Source: Pythium myriotylum (taxonomy: Eukaryota; Oomycota; Peronosporomycetes; Pythiales; Pythiaceae). Taken from it: 64,000 nt of DNA. The translations under genes and the position numbers were made by a program. Each line of letters opens with the position of its first letter. The stretch's first letter is position 1. The stretch is from NCBI GenBank assembly GCA_023091665.1, contig JALJCQ010000015.1, positions 2,666,001 through 2,730,000 of the forward strand, written 5' to 3'. The notes beneath the pieces are model-generated. The model did no database searches and was not told the origin of the DNA. It saw only the letters and a list, made by a program, of their open reading frames with translations. Positions 1-8,408 of the stretch are shown in pieces.

Positions 1-402
1 AATGGAATGGTCAGACGACCACTGCGAGGCGAACAGAGCTCGCGGCAAGCCCAAACTTCGCACGCACACTCAGTGCGGTGGGTTCTTGCCTTGTGCGGCC
101 ACACGCTCGGGCGTGATGGCTACACCGCAGAGAACTGCTCGGTGTACCAACACCAAACTGAGCAAGCCACTCTGGCTTGATGCGAGCGTTGTCCAACGCG
201 ACCGATGAGGTCGGTGGATATTGTCGATGCTTCGACTGCACCGAACGCGGCGTTCTCGGCCTTCTGCTTGGGTCTTGTACCCATGTCTACAATAGACAGG
301 GACAGTCGACTTGACTGAGACGGACCTTCCGTGTGCTCCACTGAGTGTCTTCCTTGAGGAACTTGAGACACTTCTCATCTTGATGGAGGTGGTCGGTCCC
401 AC

Positions 403-3400
403 CTACTGGAACCGTCCAGGATGATCATGTTCGCATGCGCGATTAAGATCAGAGCAATCTTGCCTGAGAACACTCTCATCGACCCAGGAGCTCTGGTTGC
501 TTGGATATCCAAGCCACTTGACCAAGAGCTGGCGGACGCCATTGTGCACACGCACACTGTCGAGAGACTCGACGTGATAATGGCGTTCGCCATTCTTGTC
601 GATCACAGGCAAAGGAGCGCGCACCGGTCGCAGCGCTTTCCTTCTGGTCTTCACACCAGTGTCGGGGATCCGACGTGCTCCTCCGGGTTCGGCAAACGTA
701 ACCCGACGTCGTATTGACGACACTGCGGTCGCATTTGACGACCATGTCAAACTTCGACGGGCTTGAGCAAGCCGTGCCGAGCGTCTTGGCGCTTCGCTGT
801 GTGGGTAAACCACGCCACTTGCAGAACCCTGCACTGCGACAGAGTCGCTAGAGGAATCATCCGTGACTGGCACGTTCTCGTGCGCGACTGTCGGTGGTTG
901 CATCTCGGCGGCAACTCCGCTTGGAATTGTTTCCGACGACTCTTCGTCCGATGCATCTCCATCAGGGCGGAGATACGGCTTGAGCAAGCCGACGTAGAAC
1001 GTCGGGTGCGTCTGCAACCATGTTGGCAGATCGACCCTGTAGGAGTTTCCACTCCGCTTCAACACCTTGAACGGGCCGATATATCTCGGCAGCGGCTTCG
1101 AGCTGCCCAAGCTGGACACAGCATTCTGAGACAGGTTCTTCGTGCTGACAAGCACATAGTCGCCTGGCTTGAACACATGCGTGGTCTTCCGACCGTGCTT
1201 GTCGGCTTGTTCCTTCTGAACATCTTGGGCAGCTGCCATCGCGTCACGCACGCGGGTGATGACATTCACACGTATCGACAAGAGCTCGTCGATCTTGCGG
1301 CGCTCCGCCGACTTGGAAACACCTTCCAACTGGGAGGCAAGTAATTGCCGAGCCCCTCCCCCACCAGACTGGGCACTGCCCATGAGACAGAGCGGCAACG
1401 CTGGGTGTCTCAACCCGTTCACGAAGAACGGCGACAGACCTGTCGATGAATGAACAGAGTTGTTCATGGCGAACTCGACCATGGCGAGAGTATCGCTCCA
1501 CGATGTGGGATTATCTCCACAGTACGAACGGAGGATATCCTCCACGACCCGGTTGGCCCGCTCGGTCTGGCCATCGGTCTCCGGATGATCCGTCGTCGAC
1601 ATGTCGAGCCTGGTGCCCAGGATGTGGAAGAGAACTTCCCAGAAATCACCAGTGAACCTGGGATCCCGATCCGATACGATTGAGTCGGGGAGACCGTGTA
1701 GTCGAAACACGGTGTCGACGAAAAGTCGAGCACAGTCGAGACCTGTGCAGGTATCTGAAACCGGAACAAGATGCACCATCTTGGACAAACGGTCAACAAA
1801 GACCAGCACACCATTGTGCCCAGCATACGTCTTTGGCATGCCAAAGAAGAAGTCCATGCTCACTGAGCGCCAGCAGTCGCTGGGGACAGGCAAGCTCTGA
1901 AGCGGAGCCTGAGAGTGTGCACTTGGCTTCACTCGTTGACAGACGTCACACGTGCGGACATACCGCGACACCCACTTGTACATCTTGGGCCACCAAAATC
2001 TTGGGCTGAGAAGCGCGTACGTCTTCTCACGGCCAAGATGGCCAGCACCAGGTGCGTCGTGAGCACCATACGCAATCACGTATCGCAGATCTTCGTCTGA
2101 TGGGACGACTATGCGAGCTTCTTCGCTGTCCGAGACCTGATACTTCAGGAGACCGTCTTCGAACGTGTACCGATGAAGTCGGGCTCGAACACGAGGGGAG
2201 ATAGACTTCTCCGAGTCTGACGACTTGAGAGCACGAATGATCTCCGCACACTGTGCATCGCCTTCGTAGGCGTCACGAATCAAGTCGTAGACATCAGAAG
2301 CAACTGATGTGAGATGGTTCATCTCGTAGTCGGGACGCCGAGAGAGTGCGTCCGCCAGCACGTTGAGCCGACCCGGCTTGTACTCAACAGTAAAGTTGTA
2401 TTCTGAAAAGAATGACAACCAGCGAGCCATTCGCGGCGACAAGTGCGGAGACTGTGTCGCTGTGCGTAGAGACGCATGGTCTGTGTAGACCACGAACGGC
2501 AACGCGCCGAGAAGATGAACGCGGAACTTCACCAAGGCGTACTTCATCGCCAACAATTCCTTGTCGTGAACTGGATAGTTCTTCTCGGCCGCTTGCAGCT
2601 GGCGAGACTGATACGAGATGACTCTCTCGTGACCATCTTGGTCCTTCTGCAAAAGCGCACAACCGATCGCATAGTCGGAGGCGTCACAGACGACGCTGTA
2701 CGGAGCGGAGTCGTCCGGCAACGCCAGGATCGGCGCTTGGAGAAGACTCTCCTTGATCTTTTGGAAGGCAGCTTCCGTGTCGTGGGACCACGACCACTCA
2801 ACGTCGTTCTTGAGCAGCTGAGTCAGCGGCCGAGCCATTTCGGCGTAGTTCTTCGTGAACCGGTGCAAGTAGTTGGCGAGACCCAACCACTTGCGTAGGT
2901 CCTTCACGGACCGTGGCGATGGCCACTCGGCGATCGCCTTCACCTTCTCGGGATCCGCCCGAACACCGTCGACTCCGACGAAGCACCCAAGCACTGGGAT
3001 TTCTTCGGCACCGAAGATACACTTATCCAAGTTGGCATAAAGCTTATGCTCCTCGAGGCATTCGAGAACTTGGCGGAGGTGATCCTCATGGAGCGTATCC
3101 AGATCACGACCAGCCTCCGGCATCGTGTGGACGTAGATGTCGTCGAAGTACGTCTGTGCGAACGCTCGCAGGGGACGGAACAAATGGGTCACCAAGCGAT
3201 TGAACGTCGCTGGGGCGTTTGACAGCCCCTGTGGCATCACTAGCCACTCCCAGAGCATACCGCTCGGCGTACTGACGGCCGTCTTGGGGATATCTCCACG
3301 CTCCATGAGCACTTGGTAATAACCGTCGACCAAGTCGAGAGAACTGAACTTCTTTGCGCCGGACATCCGGTGGATGATCACATCTTTCCGAGGGATCGGA

Positions 3401-4974
3401 GTGGACGCAGGGATCGTCTGCGCGTTCAACTTGTTGTACGCGTGGACAATCCTCCACTTGCCGTTTGGCTTGCGCACACAGAACGTTGGTGCGCTGTGCG
3501 GCGAGACGCTCTCGCGCACCAGGCCAGCCTTGGCTTTCTTGGCAAAGAATTCATCAATGAAGTCCGATTGTTCGGCCGGCAGAGCCCACTGGCGAACGGT
3601 CGCATAGCTCGAGCCAGGCTTGAGCTTGATCTCGTGGCGAACGCCACGATCAGGGGGCAGCCCCGCCGGCGGGTTCTTGCTGAGGCAAGTCTCCGCAAAC
3701 CGCTTGACCAGCGGATAGAACCGATCCTTCGGAGTTTTGAGGATGGCCGAACCACGGCGAGCGTCAAACTTCTGACGAAACTCAACGAGGACATCCTCGT
3801 CAATCACCGTCGAGGTGTTGAGTTGAGCGAGATCTCGCTCAGATCGGAGGATCACAACCTCAGCGATCTCACCAGCCTTGAGCTCGCGGACGAAATCGTC
3901 CATAGGGAGTTCCTCCAAGCTAGTCAGCTCAGAGAACTCTGGCAACGGTGCCATATCGACCGTGGACGGATCGATCAACGATCCCGTCATCACATCAACG
4001 ATGTGCACTTCATGCGACGCGTCCGAGAGCGGGAGTGGCTCAGGCCCGGGCTCGGTCGTATCCGACGACCCTGAGAGCGGCTCGACCGCACGCGGACACG
4101 CGACAAGGGGACACTTCCCCGAAGCATCTTCCATGCTAGTACTCGGAGGGGGCGGAGACAACTCGACGCCCTCTTCTACGCCGTACTTCACGGCAGACGG
4201 TACGACCGTCTCCGGAACACCAGAGGTGTCCATGGCGTTCACTACCCCAATGAAGTAGGCGCTTCCATCATCCTTGATGGGGCTCATCAGCCGGCGGACG
4301 AAGGAGGGTTCATGACGCTCCTGAGCTCCGTTCCTACTGGGAGACGTGCTCCCAATCGACTTGGCCCTCCAGTCGATCCACGGCTTGTGGCGCTCGAGCC
4401 ACGGCATTCCGAGAATGAGGTCAAACCTCTCATCCATGTCGAGCACTGTAAAGCGCTCGACTGAGTCGAAATCGACAAACGCAATGCGTAGATCGACCTC
4501 GATCTTCTTCGTCTCTGCGACGATGCCCGTCGCAAGACGCACCGAGACTCTTCCGAGATCTCGCTTACAAGCTTGAGCAAATAGAGAAGCATTCTCAGCA
4601 ATACTTTGCTTGCGACCGTAATTGCGCGTCGCACCAGAGTCGATTAAGACTCTGAAGGGACGTGCAAATCCCTTCACTTGAGCAGTGACGACGATGAGCT
4701 CGCCACTGATGCGCAGCTCATCAACTGCTGAGAAGAGATCTTCTTCCGGGGGCACCCCGCCTTGCGATACTGCCGAACTCGGCGTCGCGGGGCGAGGAGT
4801 AATCGCCCTAGTAGACTGCCCCGCGTCTACTGGGAACTGTCGTTTCCCTGCGACGTGGAAGCAAATCCACCTCGGTTTCCCGAGCGCCGCGGCCGACCAC
4901 GGCGAGCACGACCACCGCCCCTCTTGCGCGGACAATTCCACTGGAAGTGACCGAACTTCCCACAAGTAGAACAC
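403..4974 (-). CDS. pol: Ty3/gypsy pol polyprotein (protease-RT-RNase H-integrase-chromodomain)
   Basis: One open frame of 1523 codons is uninterrupted. The aspartic protease motif (DSGA) is near residue 112. The reverse transcriptase has its YFDD active site near residue 610. The RNase H follows, with a DASDYAIG-type motif. The integrase has an HHCC zinc domain near 970-1020 and the D, D, E catalytic residues near 1040, 1100 and 1137. A chromodomain at about 1460-1510 presumably guides insertion through chromatin. The first about 50 codons are out of frame with the real gag-pol join, so the printed start is not biological. An intact pol beside a broken gag suggests a recent but now non-autonomous copy. 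Confidence 0.93.
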   Translation of the reverse strand: MFYLWEVRSLPVELSAQEGRWSCSPWSAAALGKPRWICFHVAGKRQFPVDAGQSTRAITPRPATPSSAVSQGGVPPEEDLFSAVDELRISGELIVVTAQVKGFARPFRVLIDSGATRNYGRKQSIAENASLFAQACKRDLGRVSVRLATGIVAETKKIEVDLRIAFVDFDSVERFTVLDMDERFDLILGMPWLERHKPWIDWRAKSIGSTSPSRNGAQERHEPSFVRRLMSPIKDDGSAYFIGVVNAMDTSGVPETVVPSAVKYGVEEGVELSPPPPSTSMEDASGKCPLVACPRAVEPLSGSSDTTEPGPEPLPLSDASHEVHIVDVMTGSLIDPSTVDMAPLPEFSELTSLEELPMDDFVRELKAGEIAEVVILRSERDLAQLNTSTVIDEDVLVEFRQKFDARRGSAILKTPKDRFYPLVKRFAETCLSKNPPAGLPPDRGVRHEIKLKPGSSYATVRQWALPAEQSDFIDEFFAKKAKAGLVRESVSPHSAPTFCVRKPNGKWRIVHAYNKLNAQTIPASTPIPRKDVIIHRMSGAKKFSSLDLVDGYYQVLMERGDIPKTAVSTPSGMLWEWLVMPQGLSNAPATFNRLVTHLFRPLRAFAQTYFDDIYVHTMPEAGRDLDTLHEDHLRQVLECLEEHKLYANLDKCIFGAEEIPVLGCFVGVDGVRADPEKVKAIAEWPSPRSVKDLRKWLGLANYLHRFTKNYAEMARPLTQLLKNDVEWSWSHDTEAAFQKIKESLLQAPILALPDDSAPYSVVCDASDYAIGCALLQKDQDGHERVISYQSRQLQAAEKNYPVHDKELLAMKYALVKFRVHLLGALPFVVYTDHASLRTATQSPHLSPRMARWLSFFSEYNFTVEYKPGRLNVLADALSRRPDYEMNHLTSVASDVYDLIRDAYEGDAQCAEIIRALKSSDSEKSISPRVRARLHRYTFEDGLLKYQVSDSEEARIVVPSDEDLRYVIAYGAHDAPGAGHLGREKTYALLSPRFWWPKMYKWVSRYVRTCDVCQRVKPSAHSQAPLQSLPVPSDCWRSVSMDFFFGMPKTYAGHNGVLVFVDRLSKMVHLVPVSDTCTGLDCARLFVDTVFRLHGLPDSIVSDRDPRFTGDFWEVLFHILGTRLDMSTTDHPETDGQTERANRVVEDILRSYCGDNPTSWSDTLAMVEFAMNNSVHSSTGLSPFFVNGLRHPALPLCLMGSAQSGGGGARQLLASQLEGVSKSAERRKIDELLSIRVNVITRVRDAMAAAQDVQKEQADKHGRKTTHVFKPGDYVLVSTKNLSQNAVSSLGSSKPLPRYIGPFKVLKRSGNSYRVDLPTWLQTHPTFYVGLLKPYLRPDGDASDEESSETIPSGVAAEMQPPTVAHENVPVTDDSSSDSVAVQGSASGVVYPHSEAPRRSARLAQARRSLTWSSNATAVSSIRRRVTFAEPGGARRIPDTGVKTRRKALRPVRAPLPVIDKNGERHYHVESLDSVRVHNGVRQLLVKWLGYPSNQSSWVDESVLRQDCSDLNRACEHDHPGRFQ

Positions 4975-5060
4975 TTGATGTGAAGAGCCTTCACGTCGAT
5001 CGCACGCAAGTCGACCGTGCTGAGATCGACTCCACTGAGGTCGATGACACTCAGGTCCAT
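4827..5060 (-). pseudogene. Zinc-knuckle (nucleocapsid) segment of the gypsy element
   Basis: This short frame carries one CCHC zinc knuckle (C-x2-C-x4-H-x4-C, as CSTCGKFGHFQWNC) followed by an Arg/Gly-rich basic tail, the nucleocapsid end of gag. It is offset by -1 from gag upstream, and pol downstream is offset by -1 again. Single-base lesions near 5105 and near 4830-4850 would explain this. Programmed frameshifting is possible, but no slippery heptamer was recognised at the joins. Confidence 0.75.
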
Positions 5061-5938
5061 CGGTTCGACGACCGGTGGTGGAACCGGCGTGACCGGAGGC
5101 GGCGCGAGAGACGCTGAACGTAGTCCTCTCGCAGCGCGACGACGAACGCGTCTTCTAGGAGCATGGGGTCCTCGCGGAAAACCGCAGCCTTCTCAGGACC
5201 GGGATCCATCCCTTCCATGAACGTCGTCAGCATGACGTCTTCTGCGAGCGCATTCGCAGCCATGTTGGCACGGAGTTGACGTAACTCCTGCACATACGTG
5301 TGCAGCTTGCGGCCCCCTTGCTGACAAGCGAGAAACGCAGCTCGCTGGCGATGCGCCACATTTGGCGGTTGAAACATCGACTTCATCGCCTTGGCAAGCG
5401 TTGCCCAGTCGGAAAAACCTCCGGGATGCGAGGTCTCGCACGTGAGGGCCCAGATCTTCGCCCGGCCCGTCATGTTCGAGATCGCAAAGGCGATCTTCTG
5501 CCGTTCATCACGGATGCAGCCGGCTGCTGTTGCGAGCTCGATCTCGCGTTGCCAGAAGGCAAGATTGTCCATTTCTTCACCCGAATACGGGGACACCGTA
5601 ACCTTCACGGCCTTCGGACGTTCCGGAGGTGCCGGCGATGGCACATACTTAGCCGTCGGCGGCACGTGAGCTGGCTGAGTAGCCTGAGTCGCGGATACGC
5701 GGGACGTCACGACGTCGAGAAGATACTTCTCGAGAGCTGTCTCGTAGTCGCGAAAACGCGCGACATGGGCGAGGACTTCGCCGGAGCCGCGTCGGAGCAG
5801 CTCGATGACACTTGCTCGGCCATTGATGGCCTCCATCTTCTGGAGATAGGCCCACTAGGCCTCATCCAGGTACGGATGGTCTTGACGCGACAGCGTCGGA
5901 TGGATTGACGCCATCACGAAGTCGGAAGCTCCGGACAT
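5051..5938 (-). pseudogene. gag region of the gypsy element, broken by a stop and a frameshift
   Basis: An open frame of 261 codons runs from an ATG at 5836 to 5051. The same frame continues upstream through an in-frame TAG at 5855-5857 to ATGs at 5914 and 5938, so the original start was probably upstream and the TAG is a nonsense change. The protein is typical gag: a charged helical capsid-like part, with the conserved W-A-T-L-A...F-Q-P-P region in the middle. Near 5105 the natural continuation, proline-rich and then the zinc knuckle, moves into another frame. The visible frame therefore ends early, in an arginine-rich tail at 5051. Confidence 0.8.
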
Positions 5939-5961
5939 CACGATGTCGGCGTCGGATTGAC

Positions 5962-5975
5962 GACAAGTGCTACCA
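5962..5975 (-). other. Primer-binding site of the retrotransposon
   Basis: Two bases after the LTR end, the minus strand reads TGGTAGCACTTG. It starts with TGG, as expected for pairing with the CCA end of a tRNA. TGGTAGC is the form used by elements primed by initiator methionine tRNA, such as yeast Ty1, so that tRNA is the likely primer. The tRNA assignment is inference from the first seven bases. Confidence 0.6.
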
Positions 5976-5977
5976 AG

Positions 5978-6279
5978 TGTAACGGTCCACGACCGTACAC
6001 AGCGCCTGCGCCTGAGGAAGCGTGAGTAGCCGCTCCGAGTCGACCCCTGTCGACGAGCGCCAAGGACTTGGCAAAAGGCGAACTGATTGTATCCAGATTA
6101 TTCCCCTGGGGAATAATCCCCCTATACCTGATATCCCCGGTATCTAATATCCCGGGATATCACCTACTGAATCTAATAAAAGAGAGTCACTACTTAGGGT
6201 AACTTTTTCCCTAAGTGGACCACACACGTTATGTACCTACACAACCTAACCTACATGTGTAACCTTGTACCCCGTTACA
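5978..6279 (-). repeat. 5' LTR of the Ty3/gypsy element
   Basis: The 302-bp block begins and ends with the inverted terminal octamer TGTAACGG/CCGTTACA, the usual TG...CA form of an LTR. It lies directly upstream of the gag region on the minus strand. It contains short GC-rich palindromic stretches around 6103-6165 and an AATAAA-like signal near 6176. The partner LTR is outside the window, so identity between the two LTRs, which would date the insertion, cannot be measured here. Confidence 0.85.
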
Positions 6280-7981
6280 TTTTCGTCGGCGATGGACAAT
6301 TCAACTGAAGGATTATGCTCGCCCCAGCACGTCGCTTTTTTGAAGCCAAGCTTGGCCAATTGACTTCGCAAAATCCAATTGAGGGCACAAATAATAACGC
6401 GGCACTTCGACCCGTACAGCTGTCCATCAGAAATCCTCGTTGATTTTGCTGAAGCGTGGTTGTAGTGGTATTTTCTTCAGAACTGCTCAGCAGAGTAATC
6501 ATGACACCTTTGTTCAGCGCGACCTGGAACCATTGGGCGGTATTCGCTGGGTTCGACGATTTCGATCGAGTTCCTGTGACGTGCCACAGAATCATCATTG
6601 GGTCATGCGCCCGCTGAAAAGAATCTACGTAGTCCACGAATACGCCATCAGTAAAGTCGACCTCCTTCAGTGCGAGAGACGTGACGGACGAAGTAGACTC
6701 GCAGCTGAACAATGCGAAGGCCAACCAACTCCAGAAAACTCTCGGTGTCTTGGGTCCCACGCGAACAATCGTAAGTCTTCGAACACCGCGGGCGCAAAAC
6801 AGTGCAGAAAAGAACGGCAAAATTAAATCTTCCTCAATTGAGGAGACGTTCCATCGTAAATGATCAACAGTGACTTGAGATAAAAGTAGGGCGTGCAAAA
6901 GCGAAGTCCACGCTTGCATCATTTCCAGCCGAACGAAGATTGCCTCCTCCGTGTCCACGAGCTCCAGCGACGGACAGAGTGGAAGTTCAAGCAGATGAAC
7001 TCGAACACCAGTTGTGAGGAGATTGTTCAGCGCGTTAAGCATTTGAGCTGTCATCGTGACCGCACTGAGTCGGAGAATCACGCCTTCCAGCCGAAGCGTA
7101 GTTCTCCCTGCGTTCTGATTGCTGACCCGCACGATCTCCGCCATGGCATCGATCATGCGGACAACGTGGTTGATGTTGGCCCCAGCAGCAGCGTAGGCAG
7201 ACAACCGAATCGACACTCGGAAGCCTCGATCACATGGAAACTCACACTTCCTCGCCTTGGCAAGCCCGCGGAGTTTGGCGCAGGCATCCTCGAACTCTGC
7301 CGACGCACTTCCATCGTCATCAATAAACATTTTGTGGATCTTGTTCACGACATCGAGACATTGTCCTGCTCCAAATTTGATCTCAAACTGCCGTGGGATC
7401 TCGTGGGTCTCCAAGTGGATATCTTGTGGCACGCGGAAGCGCCGCGAAGGGAGCTGCAGGAACTCGCCGGCCCACGCCTCGTAGTCGATCTCCGCGGCGA
7501 GCGACGTCACGTACAGAGCTTCTCGAAGCCGCCGTGCGTCCGATTCGACCGATCCCGTCTGCGTCGTCAAAAATGGACGCACCTTCGGGACCGTCGGGAT
7601 CCACCAGTCGCTCGGCTCGCGGCCGATGCGCACGTCGTGCGAGTCGCGGTAGCCGGCGTCGCTCGCGACGAACGAGCCGTCGAGGACGCGCATCCACGGC
7701 GCGAGGAACGCGCAGTCGTCGGGCAGCGGACGGCTCTGCAGCGCTCGCTCGCGTGGCGACGGTGCGAGCGACTGGTCGTCGGGCCGCTCGCCATGCACGA
7801 CGTGGTAGTCGTAGTAGATCTCCTCGTCCGCGCTGTAGTCGCCGTCGTAGTCGTCGCTGTAATAGTCGTCCGAGTCGCTCGCTCGCTCCAAGTACCTCCA
7901 TCCGCGCAGCCGCTCGCGCACGAAGCTGAAAAGCGCGTCGCTGTAGTCGCCGTAGTCGTCGTCGTAGTAGTCCATTCCCAA
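6275..7981 (-). pseudogene. Family member a: LRR/SH3b-like family protein truncated by the retrotransposon
   Basis: A 568-codon frame starts at 7981. Its first about 75 residues are extremely rich in Asp and Tyr, which no other member shows. Then come the helical half, the family block (W-S-W-L-A-F-A-L-F-S) and the start of the SH3b-like module (LLFVPSIGFCEV). Shortly after this the frame ends. Its last codon and stop are created by the LTR edge: the ATG (6278-6280) and TAA (6275-6277) use LTR bases. The LRR-like second half and the C-terminal KLAFLS...IFxFAA motif are missing, about 200 residues compared with full-length relatives, and should resume left of the window. The 5' part is visibly GC-rich. 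Function is unknown, and the copy is probably dead. Confidence 0.8.
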
Positions 7982-8076
7982 CGGAGAGAAACGCGAACTT
8001 AGCCCTCCCGAATACAGGCTCGGGCCGCCGCATCCCCCTCATGCTCATGCGACGAGGCGACTCCTGCATGTTTTAA

Positions 8077-8091
8077 CCCCTCTACTCCCAA
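8077..8091 (+). repeat. Left TIR of piggyBac
   Basis: CCCCTCTACTCCCAA directly follows TTAA at 8073-8076. It is a perfect 15-base match to the complement of the right end. Confidence 0.95.
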
Positions 8092-8408
8092 AATCGGGCC
8101 ACCGAACCGAGAAGCTCTTTGTCGTAACTTACGACATCCGTTTGTACCTGCAGATTTGTATGGTGGAGACTATCCACATCGGGATAGGTGAATAAATTCT
8201 CAACAGGTTTTTCAGACTACGTCGTCACATTTACGGCATAATTCACGGGGCCCGAGCAACGTATGTCGTAACTATCTGGGAATCAGAAAGCAGTCAACAC
8301 AGATGTGCTGCACACAGTGGCCCAACACTTCAGAATTTCCGACATAGCAAGTACACTAGATCAAGAAATCAGACACTTTAAATAGCTTATCGCACACTCA
8401 TCAGTCGA

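Larger units (their letters stand above)
1..6279 (-). mobile_element. Ty3/gypsy retrotransposon with chromodomain, left end outside window
   Basis: A long-terminal-repeat retrotransposon lies on the minus strand. Its 5' LTR is at 5978-6279, followed by a primer-binding site, a gag region, a CCHC zinc knuckle and a pol frame ending in a chromodomain. The order protease, reverse transcriptase, RNase H, integrase defines Ty3/gypsy (Metaviridae-type), and the chromodomain marks the chromovirus-like branch. Bases 1-402 follow the pol stop and hold no frame I recognise; they are probably the untranslated 3' interior, and the 3' LTR must lie left of base 1. The insertion lies inside a member of the window's paralogous family, whose stop codon is supplied by the LTR. 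The copy is decayed: gag has an in-frame stop and the frame changes twice before pol. Confidence 0.93.

Noticed and set aside
1..402. 3' LTR of the gypsy element
   Set aside because: None of the LTR sequence of 5978-6279 is present here, so the 3' LTR must lie outside the window.
6893..8002. 369-codon plus-strand frame
   Set aside because: It is antisense to member a, whose family motifs show the minus frame is real; the plus frame is an Arg/Val-rich shadow.
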